From Gerris lacustris (taxonomy: Eukaryota > Arthropoda > Insecta > Hemiptera > Gerridae), in assembly GCA_951217055.1 (NCBI GenBank), contig OX578280.1, positions 15,353,394 to 15,417,393 of the forward strand: DNA of 64,000 nt. The letters are read 5' to 3'. Shown piece by piece: positions 44,901 to 55,118 of the stretch. Every line of letters starts with the position of its first letter. The first letter of the stretch is position 1. The translations under genes were made by a program, and so were the position numbers. A model generated the notes under the pieces. It saw only the letters and a program-made list of their open reading frames with translations, searched no databases and was not told the origin of the DNA.

Positions 44901-45925
44901 GTAGTTTGGAAAATGAATTAAGAGGGTATCACGATAAAAGAGAAGAAATATCTTTTGAAGGAGGCATCTTAATGTGGCATGGAAGGTTAGTGATCCCACA
45001 AAACCTAAGGAAAAGTATTATGGATATACTCCATGAAGGTCACCCAGGTATTACGGGAATGAAATCGCAGGCCAGAATTTTAGTTTGGTGGCCAGGAATA
45101 GATTCAAGCCTGGAAGAGTATGGGAAACGGTGTGAGGCCTGCCAGAGCAATAGAGGAAAAACACCTGAAGCTCCGTTATTTTCTTGGACACCACCCTTGG
45201 AACCGTGGACACGCATTCATATAGATTTTGCGGGTCCATTTCAAAAACAATACTGGCTGGTTGTAGTAGACGCATTTTCAAAGTGGACTGAGATTCTGCC
45301 AACATCAACACTATCGGCAAACCAGACAGTAAGACTATTAAGGACAATATTTTCAAGGTTTGGGATCCCAAGGGCAATAGTCAGTGACAACGGCCCGACA
45401 TTCACGTCTGAAACATTTAAAAATTTCTGCAACAACAATAATATTAAACATATGAAGACTACACCATACCATCCAAGATCTAATGGGTTAGCTGAAAGGA
45501 TGGTACAGACATTCAAACGTAGGATGAATTCCGGGAAGGTTGAGGAAAACGATGGAGAGAAGAGGTTACAAAACTTTCTTATCAGCTACAGAAATACCCC
45601 AAATAGTACGACAGGAAGATCACCTGCTGAGATGTTACTGGGGAGGAGACTCCGAACACGATTAGACCATCTAAAACCAAACGTACATGAGGACATTAGG
45701 GACAATCTAGTAAGACAGAAGGTATTGCATGACCGTTCGGCAGAGGAGAAGAGTTTCGAAGAGGGCGATGCGGTTTGGGTACAGACTGCAGAAGGAAAAG
45801 AATACGTGAAAGGGGTAATTAATCAGAAGACAGGAGATCTTTCCTACGTAGTGGAGGTGGAAGGAAAAATGAAGAGAAAACATGCAGATCACCTACGCAA
45901 GCGGCTTGAAAACATTGTTGAGTGA
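41993..45925 (+). CDS. gag-pol: Gag-Pol polyprotein of mag-type Ty3/gypsy element
   Basis: This 1310-residue frame encodes all retrotransposition functions without frameshift. Gag-like sequence covers about 1-250. An atypical Cys/His cluster (C255, C258, H263, H268, C269) precedes a canonical CCHC knuckle C276-C279-H284-C289. The aspartic protease has D351 in LYDPGASKS, with proline where serine or threonine is usual. Reverse transcriptase has D580 (TIDLKDAYLQ) and the YLDD box at 640-643. RNase H has D789, E831, D856 and D904. Integrase has the zinc finger H1014, H1017, C1047, C1050 and the catalytic D1078, D1132, E1168 (D-35-E). The C-terminus is basic, with no chromodomain and no envelope gene. 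The start ATG at 41993 is the first in frame, 60 bp after the primer site. The stop overlaps the purine tract. Every catalytic residue I can place is present. Confidence 0.95.
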   Translation: MSRRNRQNFQDQDENNLQNHQVNDDSRRSLRSFKFDPFDNETEIWRYYIQRFENELKLYNINDDDSKRTLLLAKVGPQHFKILIDHFFPEEIAVIPYNRIKETLNTYYNRKTCILAERVMFLRRTRKEEETVTQYVTALRSQATQCEFNRSLDERLRDQLVLGIENEKWQQELIRQHPSNETTLSQVLTTAITLEQSTNHQKLLKINSDTIDLPIRNLRNQHTSKTSQTKIVPKEARNSRNTSNIKLKLVKGVHCLKCTYKQHTGGEHCPAREIICFACNKTGHFAKACIATGRAEIVSKHLQARRVTERESQRSSEESETEIAEVSRNKKGTKALLKVKINDKDIEMLYDPGASKSVISKETWKSIGKPKISPINDSLQAYTGVHIETLGKCMVDVELDKNTKTLPLFVIKEKDYSLFGLDWTLAFNLPLPKGIKICTLSSNKDNIRNKLMECRNKHKNLFEEGTGTVRRFKAEIHLTDKAVPKIFRPRPVPFAMKPAIEDELSRLVKEGVIEKLDPSKTPIEWASPIVVAMKPTGKVRICADFKVSINKYITTDRHPLPRFEEIMAKLSGGKQFTTIDLKDAYLQVVVREDCKKYFVISTHKGFFVYNKLPFGVSSAPAIFQRIMDHILGDIDMVACYLDDIIITGKNKQEHMTNIEEVLSRLQEAGFKVHENKCKWMEDTVTYLGHRVDKNGIYPTDDKLHAIQNMPTPKNTSELRAFLGSINYYSRFIKHLQSQCASLHRLIKKGAKWDWNEADDATIENIKKTLSSNTALIHFNEDLPIVVTADASDVGLGAVLFHEFPDKTLRPIAYASRSLKNSEKKYSTIDKEALAIIFATNKFHQYIFGRHFTLKTDHKPLERIMGENCELPRMAANRLSRWAIHLSNYDYTLRYQPGTNNAPADALSRLPVSTNFGEEVEELGSINQCQLQHLRLGEINVSRRELKQATLGDKILNKVVSFIEQGWPDKGSLENELRGYHDKREEISFEGGILMWHGRLVIPQNLRKSIMDILHEGHPGITGMKSQARILVWWPGIDSSLEEYGKRCEACQSNRGKTPEAPLFSWTPPLEPWTRIHIDFAGPFQKQYWLVVVDAFSKWTEILPTSTLSANQTVRLLRTIFSRFGIPRAIVSDNGPTFTSETFKNFCNNNNIKHMKTTPYHPRSNGLAERMVQTFKRRMNSGKVEENDGEKRLQNFLISYRNTPNSTTGRSPAEMLLGRRLRTRLDHLKPNVHEDIRDNLVRQKVLHDRSAEEKSFEEGDAVWVQTAEGKEYVKGVINQKTGDLSYVVEVEGKMKRKHADHLRKRLENIVE

Positions 45926-45933
45926 GGGAGAAG
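45924..45933 (+). promoter_or_regulatory. Polypurine tract
   Basis: GAGGGAGAAG directly abuts the 3' LTR, as required for plus-strand priming. It overlaps the stop codon of gag-pol. Confidence 0.85.
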
Positions 45934-46055
45934 TGTCATAAATATATATTTGGCACGACACTGACATGCAGAGTGTCAGACAATGATTGACACACTATAT
46001 TTATTTATTATAATTGATTCTTGTTCTTGAGTATTAAAATCACTACTTTATTACA
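45934..46055 (+). repeat. 3' LTR of the mag element
   Basis: 122 bp, the same as the 5' LTR at every position I compared. Confidence 0.95.
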
Positions 46056-46060
46056 GTGCC

Positions 46061-46445
46061 ACTTTGCGCACTAATTGCACAAATAACTATTATCTACGAT
46101 TGATACGAACTATAAACATTTTATCTCTGTTTAGATGAGTAGAAAGTGATTCTTTTCGTAGTTGTATTCATTGCGCATGCGCGTTTCATAATTCTTCACC
46201 TTATCGCACGATTAGCATGTTTGTTTACATTTAACAAGACTAATTTGCTGTTTGTTTAATTAAAGTAACTGTTTTTTCTGTATTTATTATTAAAATCCAA
46301 CAGTTGTAGATAAAGAACGGTACGGAACTCGTGCGAAAACTGCATTTTGCTTTGCTCGTGTGGTTTTACCACCCTCGCTGAAGCTCGGGTGCAAACTCCA
46401 CACTCGCATGCAAAATGCTACTTTCCGCACTAGACGCGTAATGTA
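46061..46445 (+). repeat. R6 repeat, deletion derivative
   Basis: It matches the complement of 50160-50785 but lacks the short coding segment. CATTGCGCATGCGCGTTTCA and TAAAGTAACTG from the 5' region join directly to CTGTATTTATTATTAAAAT and the CTCGTGCGAAAAC tail. With the mag element removed, it continues leftwards into the hairpin at 41716-41780. Confidence 0.65.
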
Positions 46446-46790
46446 CTATTTCATTAAATATTAAATATCAACAATGTTCTAATTAGTAATGCATCGTTGT
46501 GCTCCAATATCAAAATACTTAGCATACACAAATAATGATAACTTAATAGGCTTGTTAATGTACATAATCCTCGAATTATAAATAAACATTAAGTTAAGCA
46601 TTAGAAAAAATCGTCTTTTTCCATTGCGCTCTTCCTCAAATGATCCTTATTAAAAACATCTTAGTGTGTCCCCCCGAAAAAACTTTTTTAAGCTCAATAT
46701 ATTAGATAGCAAATTAACAATTACAAAAATAGTAAAAAAAAAACTCATATCGTTATAAAATCTAAATAGTTTGAAATAATTTAATGGAAC
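46446..46790. other. AT-rich stretch, nothing recognised
   Basis: No feature can be supported. Confidence 0.4.
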
Positions 46791-47440
46791 TTGTGGGATT
46801 TGTACTATGAAAAATGGAAATTATATCTATATCTATATACATAAAAGTCAACGTATGTGTGTGCCCCCCCCCCCCCTCTTAACTTATGAACGGTTTGAGA
46901 TAAATTAATGAAACTTGGGGGAGCCGTACCATGTTTGGGGGTTTTTTTCATGCATTCGCGCACTAGGGGCAACCACCTTTGCCCCTAGGCCACTCAACTT
47001 CAAAATTTCAAATTGGAGTGTATATTTTTGATAGCATATTTGAATTCTACGGTAAATAATAATACAATTTTACTTGAAACTTTATTTTATCTATAATATT
47101 TCGCCCCCCTATAGGGGGGGCGAAGATAGCAAAATAACCCTTTCAAAAATAGTAAACAAATAACCCTAAATGAAATCTAAATGGTTTGAAATAATTTAAT
47201 GGAACTTGTGCGGGATCTGTACCATTTCTTTTCATCCACTTCTTTACTACGGGCAACCACCCATTTTCCCTCCCGCTTAAGAGGGGGGGGGGGGGGGGGG
47301 CTTATACTAACTAATTTCACGTTCTCAATACCAACGAAACCCTTTTTACGGGAGACTTCACGCACAACCAATTTATTATTTTTGTTTCGTAGCTTGCAGT
47401 TACTAAAAAACGTCAATTTTCGTATTGTTTAATGGTATAG
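46791..47440. repeat. Possible Helitron-like repeat with direct sub-repeats
   Basis: TCTATATACATAAAAGTCAA (about 46830) resembles the 5' starts I associate with insect Helitrons, from memory. ATAATTTAATGGAACTTGTG occurs at about 46777 and 47194. C13 and G18 runs lie at 46864-46876 and 47283-47300. No Rep/helicase frame is seen, and a 3' hairpin was not found. Confidence 0.3.
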
Positions 47441-48125
47441 CAGGAATCTCAAAGTTCCCAACGAAAGTGCTAGGGTGACATAATGGTAGGTCTTAACCAC
47501 CTTTTCATTCTTAACAACCTTAGAATGCATTTCACTCTCTGATTGTTTCCCCCCGACATTTATCCACCAGAAGAGTTAATAATGCCTTGATTATACACTC
47601 CGAGCCTGTTTAGATGCAAAACCTGAACAGCAATTAGCGTTAATAGAGGGTGTTAGTGTCGGAAATTTTAAGTATAGAAGCTTCTCTTAGGAGCTGTATG
47701 AAGGTCGTAAAAAAGTAATTTAAGATTCTTTTAGCAACTTTCGGCTAATAAGGTATTTCACGTACTTTTAATTACAACAGGTTTAAAAAAGATAACCATA
47801 ATTTAAATTTCATTATTAACCGAAGAGGGACAATAAGTTGCGGAAAAGCACCCTTAATGATGGCATTGTATAAATTCTTCTTAATATACACCTTCTTTAA
47901 CTTAAAACCCCTCTTTGTCACTCAATAGATATATTTTGTGAATAATAAATCTATAGGCCACTTAAGTTTTATATGGCTGCGTGAAATAACCTAAAATTAA
48001 TCCGTAATCCAGTGAGTTGGTTCATAATATCATAGTAATCAATGTAAAACTTAAGTGACATGAATTTACTAAATGAATTTTATACAGAGTGTGCGAATAA
48101 TCTGGAAACGGCTGAATATCTCGAA
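47441..48125. other. AT-rich stretch, nothing recognised
   Basis: No feature can be supported. Confidence 0.4.
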
Positions 48126-48350
48126 ATATAGGCACTTCTTTAGATTGTTATTTCCTTTATATAACAAAACAAAGGGGAGTAACAATCTAAAGAAGGTGTA
48201 TGGAATGTTCTTCTTTAGACTGTAAATTTTCTGTGTGAATGATAGACTGAAAATTAGAAGTTTGGGGTATTCCTTTGTCCCAAAGTACATTGTCTACACA
48301 TCCTTTTGCCAGTTATTTAGTCAGTCATTTATATTCTAAAGAAGTACCGA
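48126..48350 (-). mobile_element. R4 element, inverted copy
   Basis: It opens GGCACTTCTTTAGATTGTTA, with GGGGAGTAACAATCTAAAGA at about 48174. The remaining body runs in the opposite direction to the 9087 copy and ends near ATTCTAAAGAAGTACC. Confidence 0.75.
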
Positions 48351-48565
48351 AAAATACTGTTTGAGAAACGGAAAAATCACGCATTTGATATTTTTGAAAA
48401 AACTATAAAGACAAAATTGACCCTCCACCCCTCAACCATGTGGGTGGAGTGAGGGGGGCATTTTTAAATCTTAAATAGGAACACCCAATTTTCGTATGTA
48501 ACTGGCATAGACTTTCAAGTTGGGTTATTATAAGTATTTATCTGATATGATAAGACAATATCTAA
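48351..48565. other. AT-rich stretch, nothing recognised
   Basis: No feature can be supported. Confidence 0.4.
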
Positions 48566-48745
48566 CATAATTATTAGAAATTCATATTTTACGATTTTGG
48601 TAGTATTCATACTATTGGTAGAGCGCTATACTGGAAATATAGAGGCCTGTGGTTAAAATCCCAGCGCTTGAGTGTATTTTTCTCTGTCTGTTTCCCGTAG
48701 TTGTTAATAATTATAATTTGATTTAAATCATAATTATTAGATTTA
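48566..48745 (+). repeat. R7 tRNA-like repeat, short copy
   Basis: TTTTGGTAGTATTCATACTA is joined to GGTAGAGCGCTATACTGGAA, so the tRNA-like block lacks its acceptor and most of its D arm. It then continues as in R7 to TATAATTTGATTTAAATCAT. The block is on the plus strand, opposite to the two larger copies. Confidence 0.75.
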
Positions 48746-50159
48746 TGAGTTGGTGATAATATGGATCAAGATAATTATTTATATTTTAGGACATGATTTA
48801 AAAATTAAATTGCATGAAATGGAATTGAAATTTATTGAACCTTATAAATGCTACGTTAAAGGTGGTACTTTCCTCATTATCTAGTTTCTTTGTTAACTGT
48901 CTAAAGATTTTATATTCATCCTCATCAAGTTCTAAACAAAAAGTGAACTTATTTAGAATTGAGCTTAAGACTAAAAGACTAAAATTTAAGTCACGATTTT
49001 GAAGAAAAGGGATATAGTGTAATTTATCATTAAGCTTTTATAGAGTTGACCTTAAAACCTTAGAAATTTCGAGTTTCGTGTTTCTTTAGACCTTCATTTT
49101 AGGTCTGCTCTTTGCTCGAGTTGTTTAAAATGGAGACGGGATTAAGTCATTACATAATGATCACAGTTTTGATACAACAGTCTGAAACGATGTCAGCAGA
49201 CATTTCAGATGAGAGAGGGCGTAGAAAGGCTTAAAGGGAACTGGTTTAGGTGTATAAAGTGAGTCATTTAGTGAATTAATGAGCTTTAGACTGATCCTTC
49301 TCTCGTCGTCTCACTGGGTGATGTGATAAGAGTTATCACTACCAAGTGACAAGTTTCCAGACGCTGACTGATAGGATTAAACGATTGGTTTGAAGGCGTT
49401 GGCTGCCAAGTTTTAAGCTGCCTTCTCTAAACCTATCCTCAGGAGAGTTTTATCTAGCTTATCACTACTTATAGTCTCCTATTCGGAGCCGGATATTAAC
49501 AACTCGGAATAACGCCGGTTCTGGCACAGCCGACTATTCCAACGTCTTTGGCAGAGTCCATTTCCTAGTCGACCTCTTTTCAAAGAGGAAATTTCTTTGT
49601 ATGACCTTTCAAACGTAATTCTGAGAGCCGACCCTCTAAATGCAATTTAATACAGAGCCGTAACCCTGAAGTTAATAGCACAACCTGAATTTGAAAACCA
49701 ACTTTTAACTCTTAATAGTAATGACATTTGATACCGTATTAAGTAATGTCATCATTCGGAACAGACATTGTTTAAAAATAAGTTAAAAATACTAAACCAA
49801 AAAAAGAGACTTTCTTTGGTTCATAAAATACTCTTAGCATAACAAAACAGCAAAATCAGATATTAGAGCAGTCTTAAAATAATAAAAAAAAGTACCAAAT
49901 CGTATTATTTTAATCGACTTCTCGATGCTCTAAAACATTTATACTTTAAATACAAGCTTTAAAGAAACACTCAGCAAGTACGATAAATGAAAGACCTTTA
50001 ATCTAAATTCTAAATTCATTAAACTTTATATAGCTTTAAATTCCTCAATAAACTAAATAAAATTAAGATTCAACCAAATTTAACAATGGGATTAAAGATA
50101 TTTGAAAGAAATGGAAAAACAAAATTAAAAAAAGTCATTCTAGGCGATTATGATGATAA
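48746..50159. other. Unassigned stretch, nothing recognised
   Basis: Composition is slightly less AT-rich at 49270-49690, but I find no long frame, splice-bounded exon or repeat. Confidence 0.35.
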
Positions 50160-50785
50160 TAGTACATTACGCGTCGAGTGCGGAAAGTAGCATTTTGCAT
50201 GCGAGTGTGGAGTTTGCACCCGAGTGATAGCGAGGGTAGTAAAACCACACGAGCGATAGCGAGGGTAGTAAAACCACACGAGCAATGCAAAATGCCGTTT
50301 TCGCACGAGTTGCGTACCGTATTTTATCTACGATTGTTAGATTTAAATAATAAATACAGAAAGAAATTAACTTGCTGTATGTAAGTTCGTATCTCTCTCT
50401 TGATAAAGATGGCATTAATTCTTGAGTTGTATTTTTTGCCGAATTAATTATTTCTGGAGGAGCATTATTCTCCACATTTTCGTCAAAGTCACTTGATTCA
50501 CTCATTGTTTTTCACTAAAAACTCGATATAAACAGTTACTTTAATAAAAGAACACCAAATTAGTTTTGTTAAATGTAAACAAACTCACTAATCGTGCGTA
50601 AAGCTGAAGAATTCCTCTTCTTTACCGCGCTAGCGTGGTAAAGAAGAGGAATTCTTCAGAACTATGAGACGCGCATGCGCAATGAATACAAGTACGTAAA
50701 GAATCACTTTCTACGCATCTAAACAGAGATACAATGATTATATTTCGTATCAATCGTCGATAAAATTCATTTTTGTCCATTTAAA
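50160..50785 (-). mobile_element. R6 element, longest copy in the window
   Basis: Read on the minus strand it has a 5' region with TTGCGCATGCGCGTCTCATA, a 31-bp-arm palindrome at about 50607-50660 (GAAGAATTCCTCTTCTTTAC), an ATG-initiated coding start, an abrupt junction, and a GC-richer tail with GTGCGAAAACGGCATTTTGC. Copies at 9478-9800 and 46061-46445 are further deleted. I found no terminal inverted repeats. Confidence 0.65.
50359..50505 (-). pseudogene. N-terminal fragment, possibly of a Crypton-like recombinase
   Basis: About 48 codons begin MSESSDFDENVENNAPPEII and run to SLSRERYELTYSKLIS, then cross a deletion junction into the R6 tail. The acidic start followed by a LP.(K/S)SRE.YE..Y..F-type helix resembles the N-terminus of tyrosine-recombinase-like proteins carried by Crypton-type elements in arthropods, recalled by pattern and not tested. 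The catalytic half is absent. The equivalent region at 9490-9540 keeps the same codons with a stop. If the assignment is wrong, it is simply the first exon or fragment of an unknown transposon protein. Confidence 0.35.
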
Positions 50786-51398
50786 TACATATTTAACCAT
50801 ATAGTTTAATTCCAGGATATTGATGAAAATATATCTGATATAGCTGAAAATCTAATAACAAATGTAAACAATCACCTTTTAGTCACTTTAATAATTAATT
50901 AATCAAAATAGATATCATGAAATTTATGTATCCAGCACCTATCCCACTATATTTAAGATAAAGCTTTGTTTGAGTTGGTCCAATTGATTTGATGACACTA
51001 TGCATAAACTACAGATTAATATAAATTGTATTCTTGTTCCAAAATTATTGGATTTTTTTAGCGTATAGTCATAGTTGGCACTTTTATAACGCTCAAGCAA
51101 TTTTTTGGTTATTAAAAAAATTATCTGGAGGCACGGCAATGCGGGCCCAAATCGAGCACAGTCGTACCATCCTCTACTGAAACCATCTCAAGGAGTTTTA
51201 GACCCAGCATGAAAGATCGAGATTTTGGCGGGTAGTAGGTCAGGCCAACTAAGCAAAAAAAAAAATATCATTGGATAACCTTAAGATAACAACCTAGAGG
51301 TTTTATTTTTTCCTTTAAATAGGATGGCCAATCTGAGCTGTCAGATTTAAAATGTATAATGACATGAGTATAAATAACATATGATTTAAAATAATTTC
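50786..51398. other. AT-rich stretch, nothing recognised
   Basis: No feature can be supported. Confidence 0.4.
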
Positions 51399-52037
51399 AA
51401 GATAAAAATAACTTTTTATATACTACGTTTTTAAATTTTCTGTTGAATCGTATGTAATGTTGATAATATAATTGTTATTGTTATATAATATATTATATAT
51501 TGTTAGTGAAAAAAAAAAATAGTTCCGAATTTATTTACTTCACATAAATGACAACCATCTAGAGAGCTGATCTTAAACCTATAAAAGGACCAATCTTTAT
51601 ACAACGGATCTCCCCAACACCAAATCTAAACCGTGTCATCGATATATTTGAAATAATATATATAATATAATCGATAAATAATATACTCGATATATTTCCT
51701 GTTTTGCTGTCATTCAATGTTTATCTCTTATTTATAAAAATCACAAATTTGAAACCCGTCAAAATGAAGATAAATATGGGACATGGCAAAACAAATAAAA
51801 TAACTTGCGGATTTTTTCCGAACTAACTTTCCATACAGCAAAATTTGCTGAAAACCAATTAAATTCTGCTGAAAGATGGCTAAAAGTAATTAAATAATGC
51901 ATTGTCATCGTGTTCTGAGCTATGCTAAAAGTTTCATATGTCTAGCTATTCGGGAAGTTAGTTAGAAATCGATTGGCAGATTTGTACCAGACAAAAAAAC
52001 ATACAAGAAAGCAAGCTAATAAAAACGTAGTAAAAAT
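51399..52037 (+). mobile_element. R5 repeat, third copy
   Basis: It is bracketed by TACTACGTTTTTA (about 51420) and TAAAAACGTAGTA (about 52020), with the same landmarks as 13005-13810 in between and without the leftward extension. Confidence 0.75.
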
Positions 52038-52599
52038 AAAATGAACTATAGAAAAAATATAAATTAAATAACTAAAAATTGTTTAAACTATTTGTGCTGA
52101 GTGCTAAAGTTAAAAATGTAAAGTGATTTGGGAAAGAAAAGTTTAAGTTTTGAGGGACAGAGAATAGAGAGGGCCCTTACTTATGTACTGGATGTATTAG
52201 ACCTAGTAGAACTTTCTTGGACAAGAGGAGACTTGGCTAAACCAATGATCTCACAACGTTTTACGCGAGACGGCTTATTTTTTAACAAAAGTTTTTTTGT
52301 TGGGATATAAATATTACTGCTATAGGTTAATATTTTTATTTTTTTTTTTTAATTTAAATGTTTGATATTTTATCAAAAATTTTATACACTAAAAATAAAA
52401 TATTTAGACAGTTGGTGTGGCACAAAGCTTCCTCGCGTTCTATCCCATACTGTAATAATGGGATGTTTTTACAACCTATTATTTACTAATTTATTTAATG
52501 TTCCCGCTTTTTTTTTAAATCTGTCAAAATTGTTTTGTTTTGGTCCCAGATTTCTGTCTAGAATGCTTCAATAAGGTGATATTTTTACTTTTCCTCACT
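52038..52599. other. AT-rich stretch, nothing recognised
   Basis: A 60-codon frame at 52128-52310 has ordinary composition but matches nothing I know. No other feature is seen. Confidence 0.3.
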
Positions 52600-53480
52600 A
52601 CTGTTTTCACCAAAAAAATTATTTTCGAGATTTCAACGGAATTATCAGTTTTGGGGGTTTTTAAGACCTCCTGAGTGGTTTTCAGCATGCCGTCTGTATG
52701 TACGTATGTGTGTAAGTATGAGTGTATGTATGTGTGTATGTATGTGTGTGTGTTATCATCGTAGCGCCCAAGGTATTTAACCTAGAGAGTTGAAACTTGG
52801 CAGAAAAATCAGTCCTTACCTGTAGTGGTGCCACCCGGAAAATAAAATGTTTTCCGCCATCTTGAACCCAGTTTGTTGAGTCAACAAAAATTAAAAAAAA
52901 AATCGTAATTAATCTAAAATGATCCTGATCGAGTTGAAATTTGACACGAATATACCACTCTGTATAAAAACAAGCCCACCAAATTTCAGTTTGATATTGG
53001 CAACCATTTTGAAGTAATCAATTTTTGATTTTTTAAATTTTGACGGTTAATAATACCGAAAGTATAAATAGGGTTTTGACGTATAGCTTATCGTTGGAAC
53101 CGGAAAAAAATTAAGGAACAAATATAAAAGAACCCGATGAAATTCCATTAATTAGTTTAAAAGTTATAAGCGAATATACTTATTTATTAGTGCGACAGTT
53201 TTGATGACGTCAACTTAAAATAATTAAATAAAATATAGGTATTAAAAATAAGGTTTTTTTGAAGAATGATAATAAATCAGTTTGTTCAGAACGGTCACCT
53301 ATCCAAGTACTGACCACGTCCAATGCTGCTTCGCAGCAGGAAAGGCCACTTTAGTGGCCTCTGAAGTGAGGAAAAGTTCCGAGGTACCCTGTACCCGATT
53401 TTTTTTTATTTACAAATTTCCTTTTTTATAACGACTGCAATGCTTCCGTTACCTTAAGCTCGGAAGCAATACATATATCA
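52600..53480 (-). repeat. Dispersed repeat carrying a 5S rRNA-like segment
   Basis: The right end GCTTCCGTTACCTTAAGCTC followed by GGAAGC matches the R2 head at 25005, so this shares an end with R2. Inside are a (GTAT/GTGT)n microsatellite (52697-52752) and a 5S-like block. No coding frame is seen. It may be a 5S-promoted SINE fused to other DNA. Confidence 0.5.
53285..53333 (-). rRNA. 5S rRNA-like internal promoter segment (fragment)
   Basis: On the minus strand, GAAGCAGCATTGGACGTGGT, CAGTACTTGGATAGGTGACC and G line up with the 5S rRNA internal control region (AAGCAGC..., GGT.AGTACTTGGATGGG.GACC in animals). About 49 of the 120 bases of a 5S gene are recognisable, and the 5' and 3' thirds are missing. 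It is not a functional rRNA gene. 5S-derived SINEs (SINE3 type) carry just this part as a pol III promoter. Confidence 0.75.
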
Positions 53481-54014
53481 CAGAGTTAGTTCTTGTTAAA
53501 ATTCTATGTTAAGTGAACTATAATGGAATGCAATGGCATTACAGCAATTTATCGTGCATGGTAAACATAATGTTTGCTGACGACAAGAGCTAATAATAGT
53601 TAAAAGGCTTGAAATGAAAATGGCATGGAATAAAAATGAAATTGTAGGGCATTAAAAACAAGGGGGAAAAGTTTAAAATGGTTTGAACATTACTGTAAAC
53701 TACTGGAAAGAGAGTCCCTTGTAAGGAAACAGTGTTGTCAAACAAAGTAGGTTACAGGAACAACGATTTCTAAATCTCCACGCTACCCTATTAAGCTATC
53801 GTTACTATGAGGTTAAATTCTAGCACTCAGTGCTATTGTTACTCTTTGAAAGGCATGAATAAGGATGTACAATAGGAATTTAAGACGAAATTATTATAAA
53901 AGAATAGAAAAACTGCCTTAATCGAGGAAAATTGCCTCAAATTAAGGATTCAAGTTAGGTAGCATGATCTTTAGACAATAATTTTTAATTTTCTTTTACT
54001 ATTTTCATAATTTT
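53481..54014. other. AT-rich stretch, nothing recognised
   Basis: No feature can be supported. Confidence 0.4.
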
Positions 54015-54420
54015 ACTTTCGTACTTTCATATAAAGAAGAAGTATTGTGATGGGGCAAAAATTATGTTTTGAGATTTTGATGGATTTACACGTCTTGAGG
54101 TACCCTGAGTCCAAAAAAGTGGTTTTTAAAAAATATCTGTGTATCACATGTCGTCTGTCTGTGTAGACGCCTGGACGCCGTTATATATAAGCCGTTTCCC
54201 CGGGAAAAATCAAGTTCCTGAGAAAATAGCTTTAAACGCGGGTTCGATTCCCCGCCGAGGAGAAATTAATTTTTATGACAAATTTCGATGAAATGTTGAA
54301 TAATAATTAAATGTACCAACGAAAACTCGAAAACTAACAAATGGAAAACACTGGGCTAAGTAATATGAACTCGTATGTGAGAAAGTTTGTCTGAGTTGTC
54401 TTGGACCTATTTTTTTTATT
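54015..54420 (+). repeat. R1 repeat, internally deleted copy
   Basis: It begins CTTTCATATAAAGAAGAAGT, loses the middle, keeps GCGGGTTCGATTCCCCGCCG (T-arm-like) at about 54238, and ends TGTGAGAAAGTTTGTCTGAG. Confidence 0.75.
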
Positions 54421-54639
54421 TGCTGGAATGCAATAAAACCACAATAAGCTGACCAATGTTAGGGTATAAAATAAATAAACAATAAAAGATTCCAAAAATG
54501 ATTAATTATTATCCCAAAAACATATTTTATGGATGCATACAGCCGATTTTCCTCTTAACATGCTTTTCGTTGAAATGATTTTAAGAACTTAATTGACATT
54601 GTACACGCAATAAATTCAGATTTTTTTTTTTACATTAAT

Positions 54640-54641
<2 letters not shown>
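54421..54641. other. Short AT-rich stretch
   Basis: Nothing recognised. Confidence 0.4.

Positions 54642-54712
<71 letters not shown>
54642..54712. repeat. (AT)n microsatellite
   Basis: About 35 AT units, the longest in the window. Confidence 0.95.
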
Positions 54713-54716
<4 letters not shown>

Positions 54717-54970
54717 TTTAATAATTTATTTTTACTTTGTGTTCATATAGATAATTGGACATGTCAATCGTTTTACAAGATTATTGATGCGACATGGGTC
54801 GTCTTACTTTTTGGAGATTGAAATCAGATGCGTAGTGATTAGACTTTGGTTATTGTACTCGGCCACACTTATCCCTATTAGATTGTATTATTAATTTTGT
54901 TATTGCAATCATTCTTTTAGGGACAAAGACAAAACAATTTTGTTCATTGTCTAAAATCCTACAAATTGCA

Positions 54971-55118
54971 TTATTCCTTAGAGATTAAATTCATATTAAT
55001 CCTTAGAGATTAAATTCATATTATTCCTTAGAGATTAAATTCATATTATTCCTTAGAGATTAAATTCATATTATTCCTTAGAGATTAAATTCATATTATT
55101 CCTTAGAGATTAAGTCTA
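54971..55118. repeat. Tandem repeat, 25-bp unit, 6 copies
   Basis: TTATTCCTTAGAGATTAAAT recurs at 54971, 54996 (one change), 55021, 55046, 55071 and 55096. Confidence 0.95.

Larger units (their letters stand above)
41791..46055 (+). mobile_element. Intact mag-type Ty3/gypsy LTR retrotransposon, 4,265 bp
   Basis: The element has two 122-bp LTRs that are identical by eye, a tRNA-Ser primer site, one uninterrupted gag-pol frame and a purine tract. It is flanked by the 5-bp target duplication GTGCC (41786-41790 and 46056-46060). LTRs are copied from one template at insertion, so their identity indicates a recent event. Very short LTRs, the tRNA-Ser(GCT) primer and a single gag-pol frame without chromodomain or envelope fit the mag lineage. 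It inserted at the boundary of an R6-type repeat. Nothing seen prevents it from being active. Confidence 0.95.

Noticed and set aside
42754..45892. Shorter frames on both strands within the gag-pol region
   Set aside because: They are shadows of the 1310-codon gag-pol frame.
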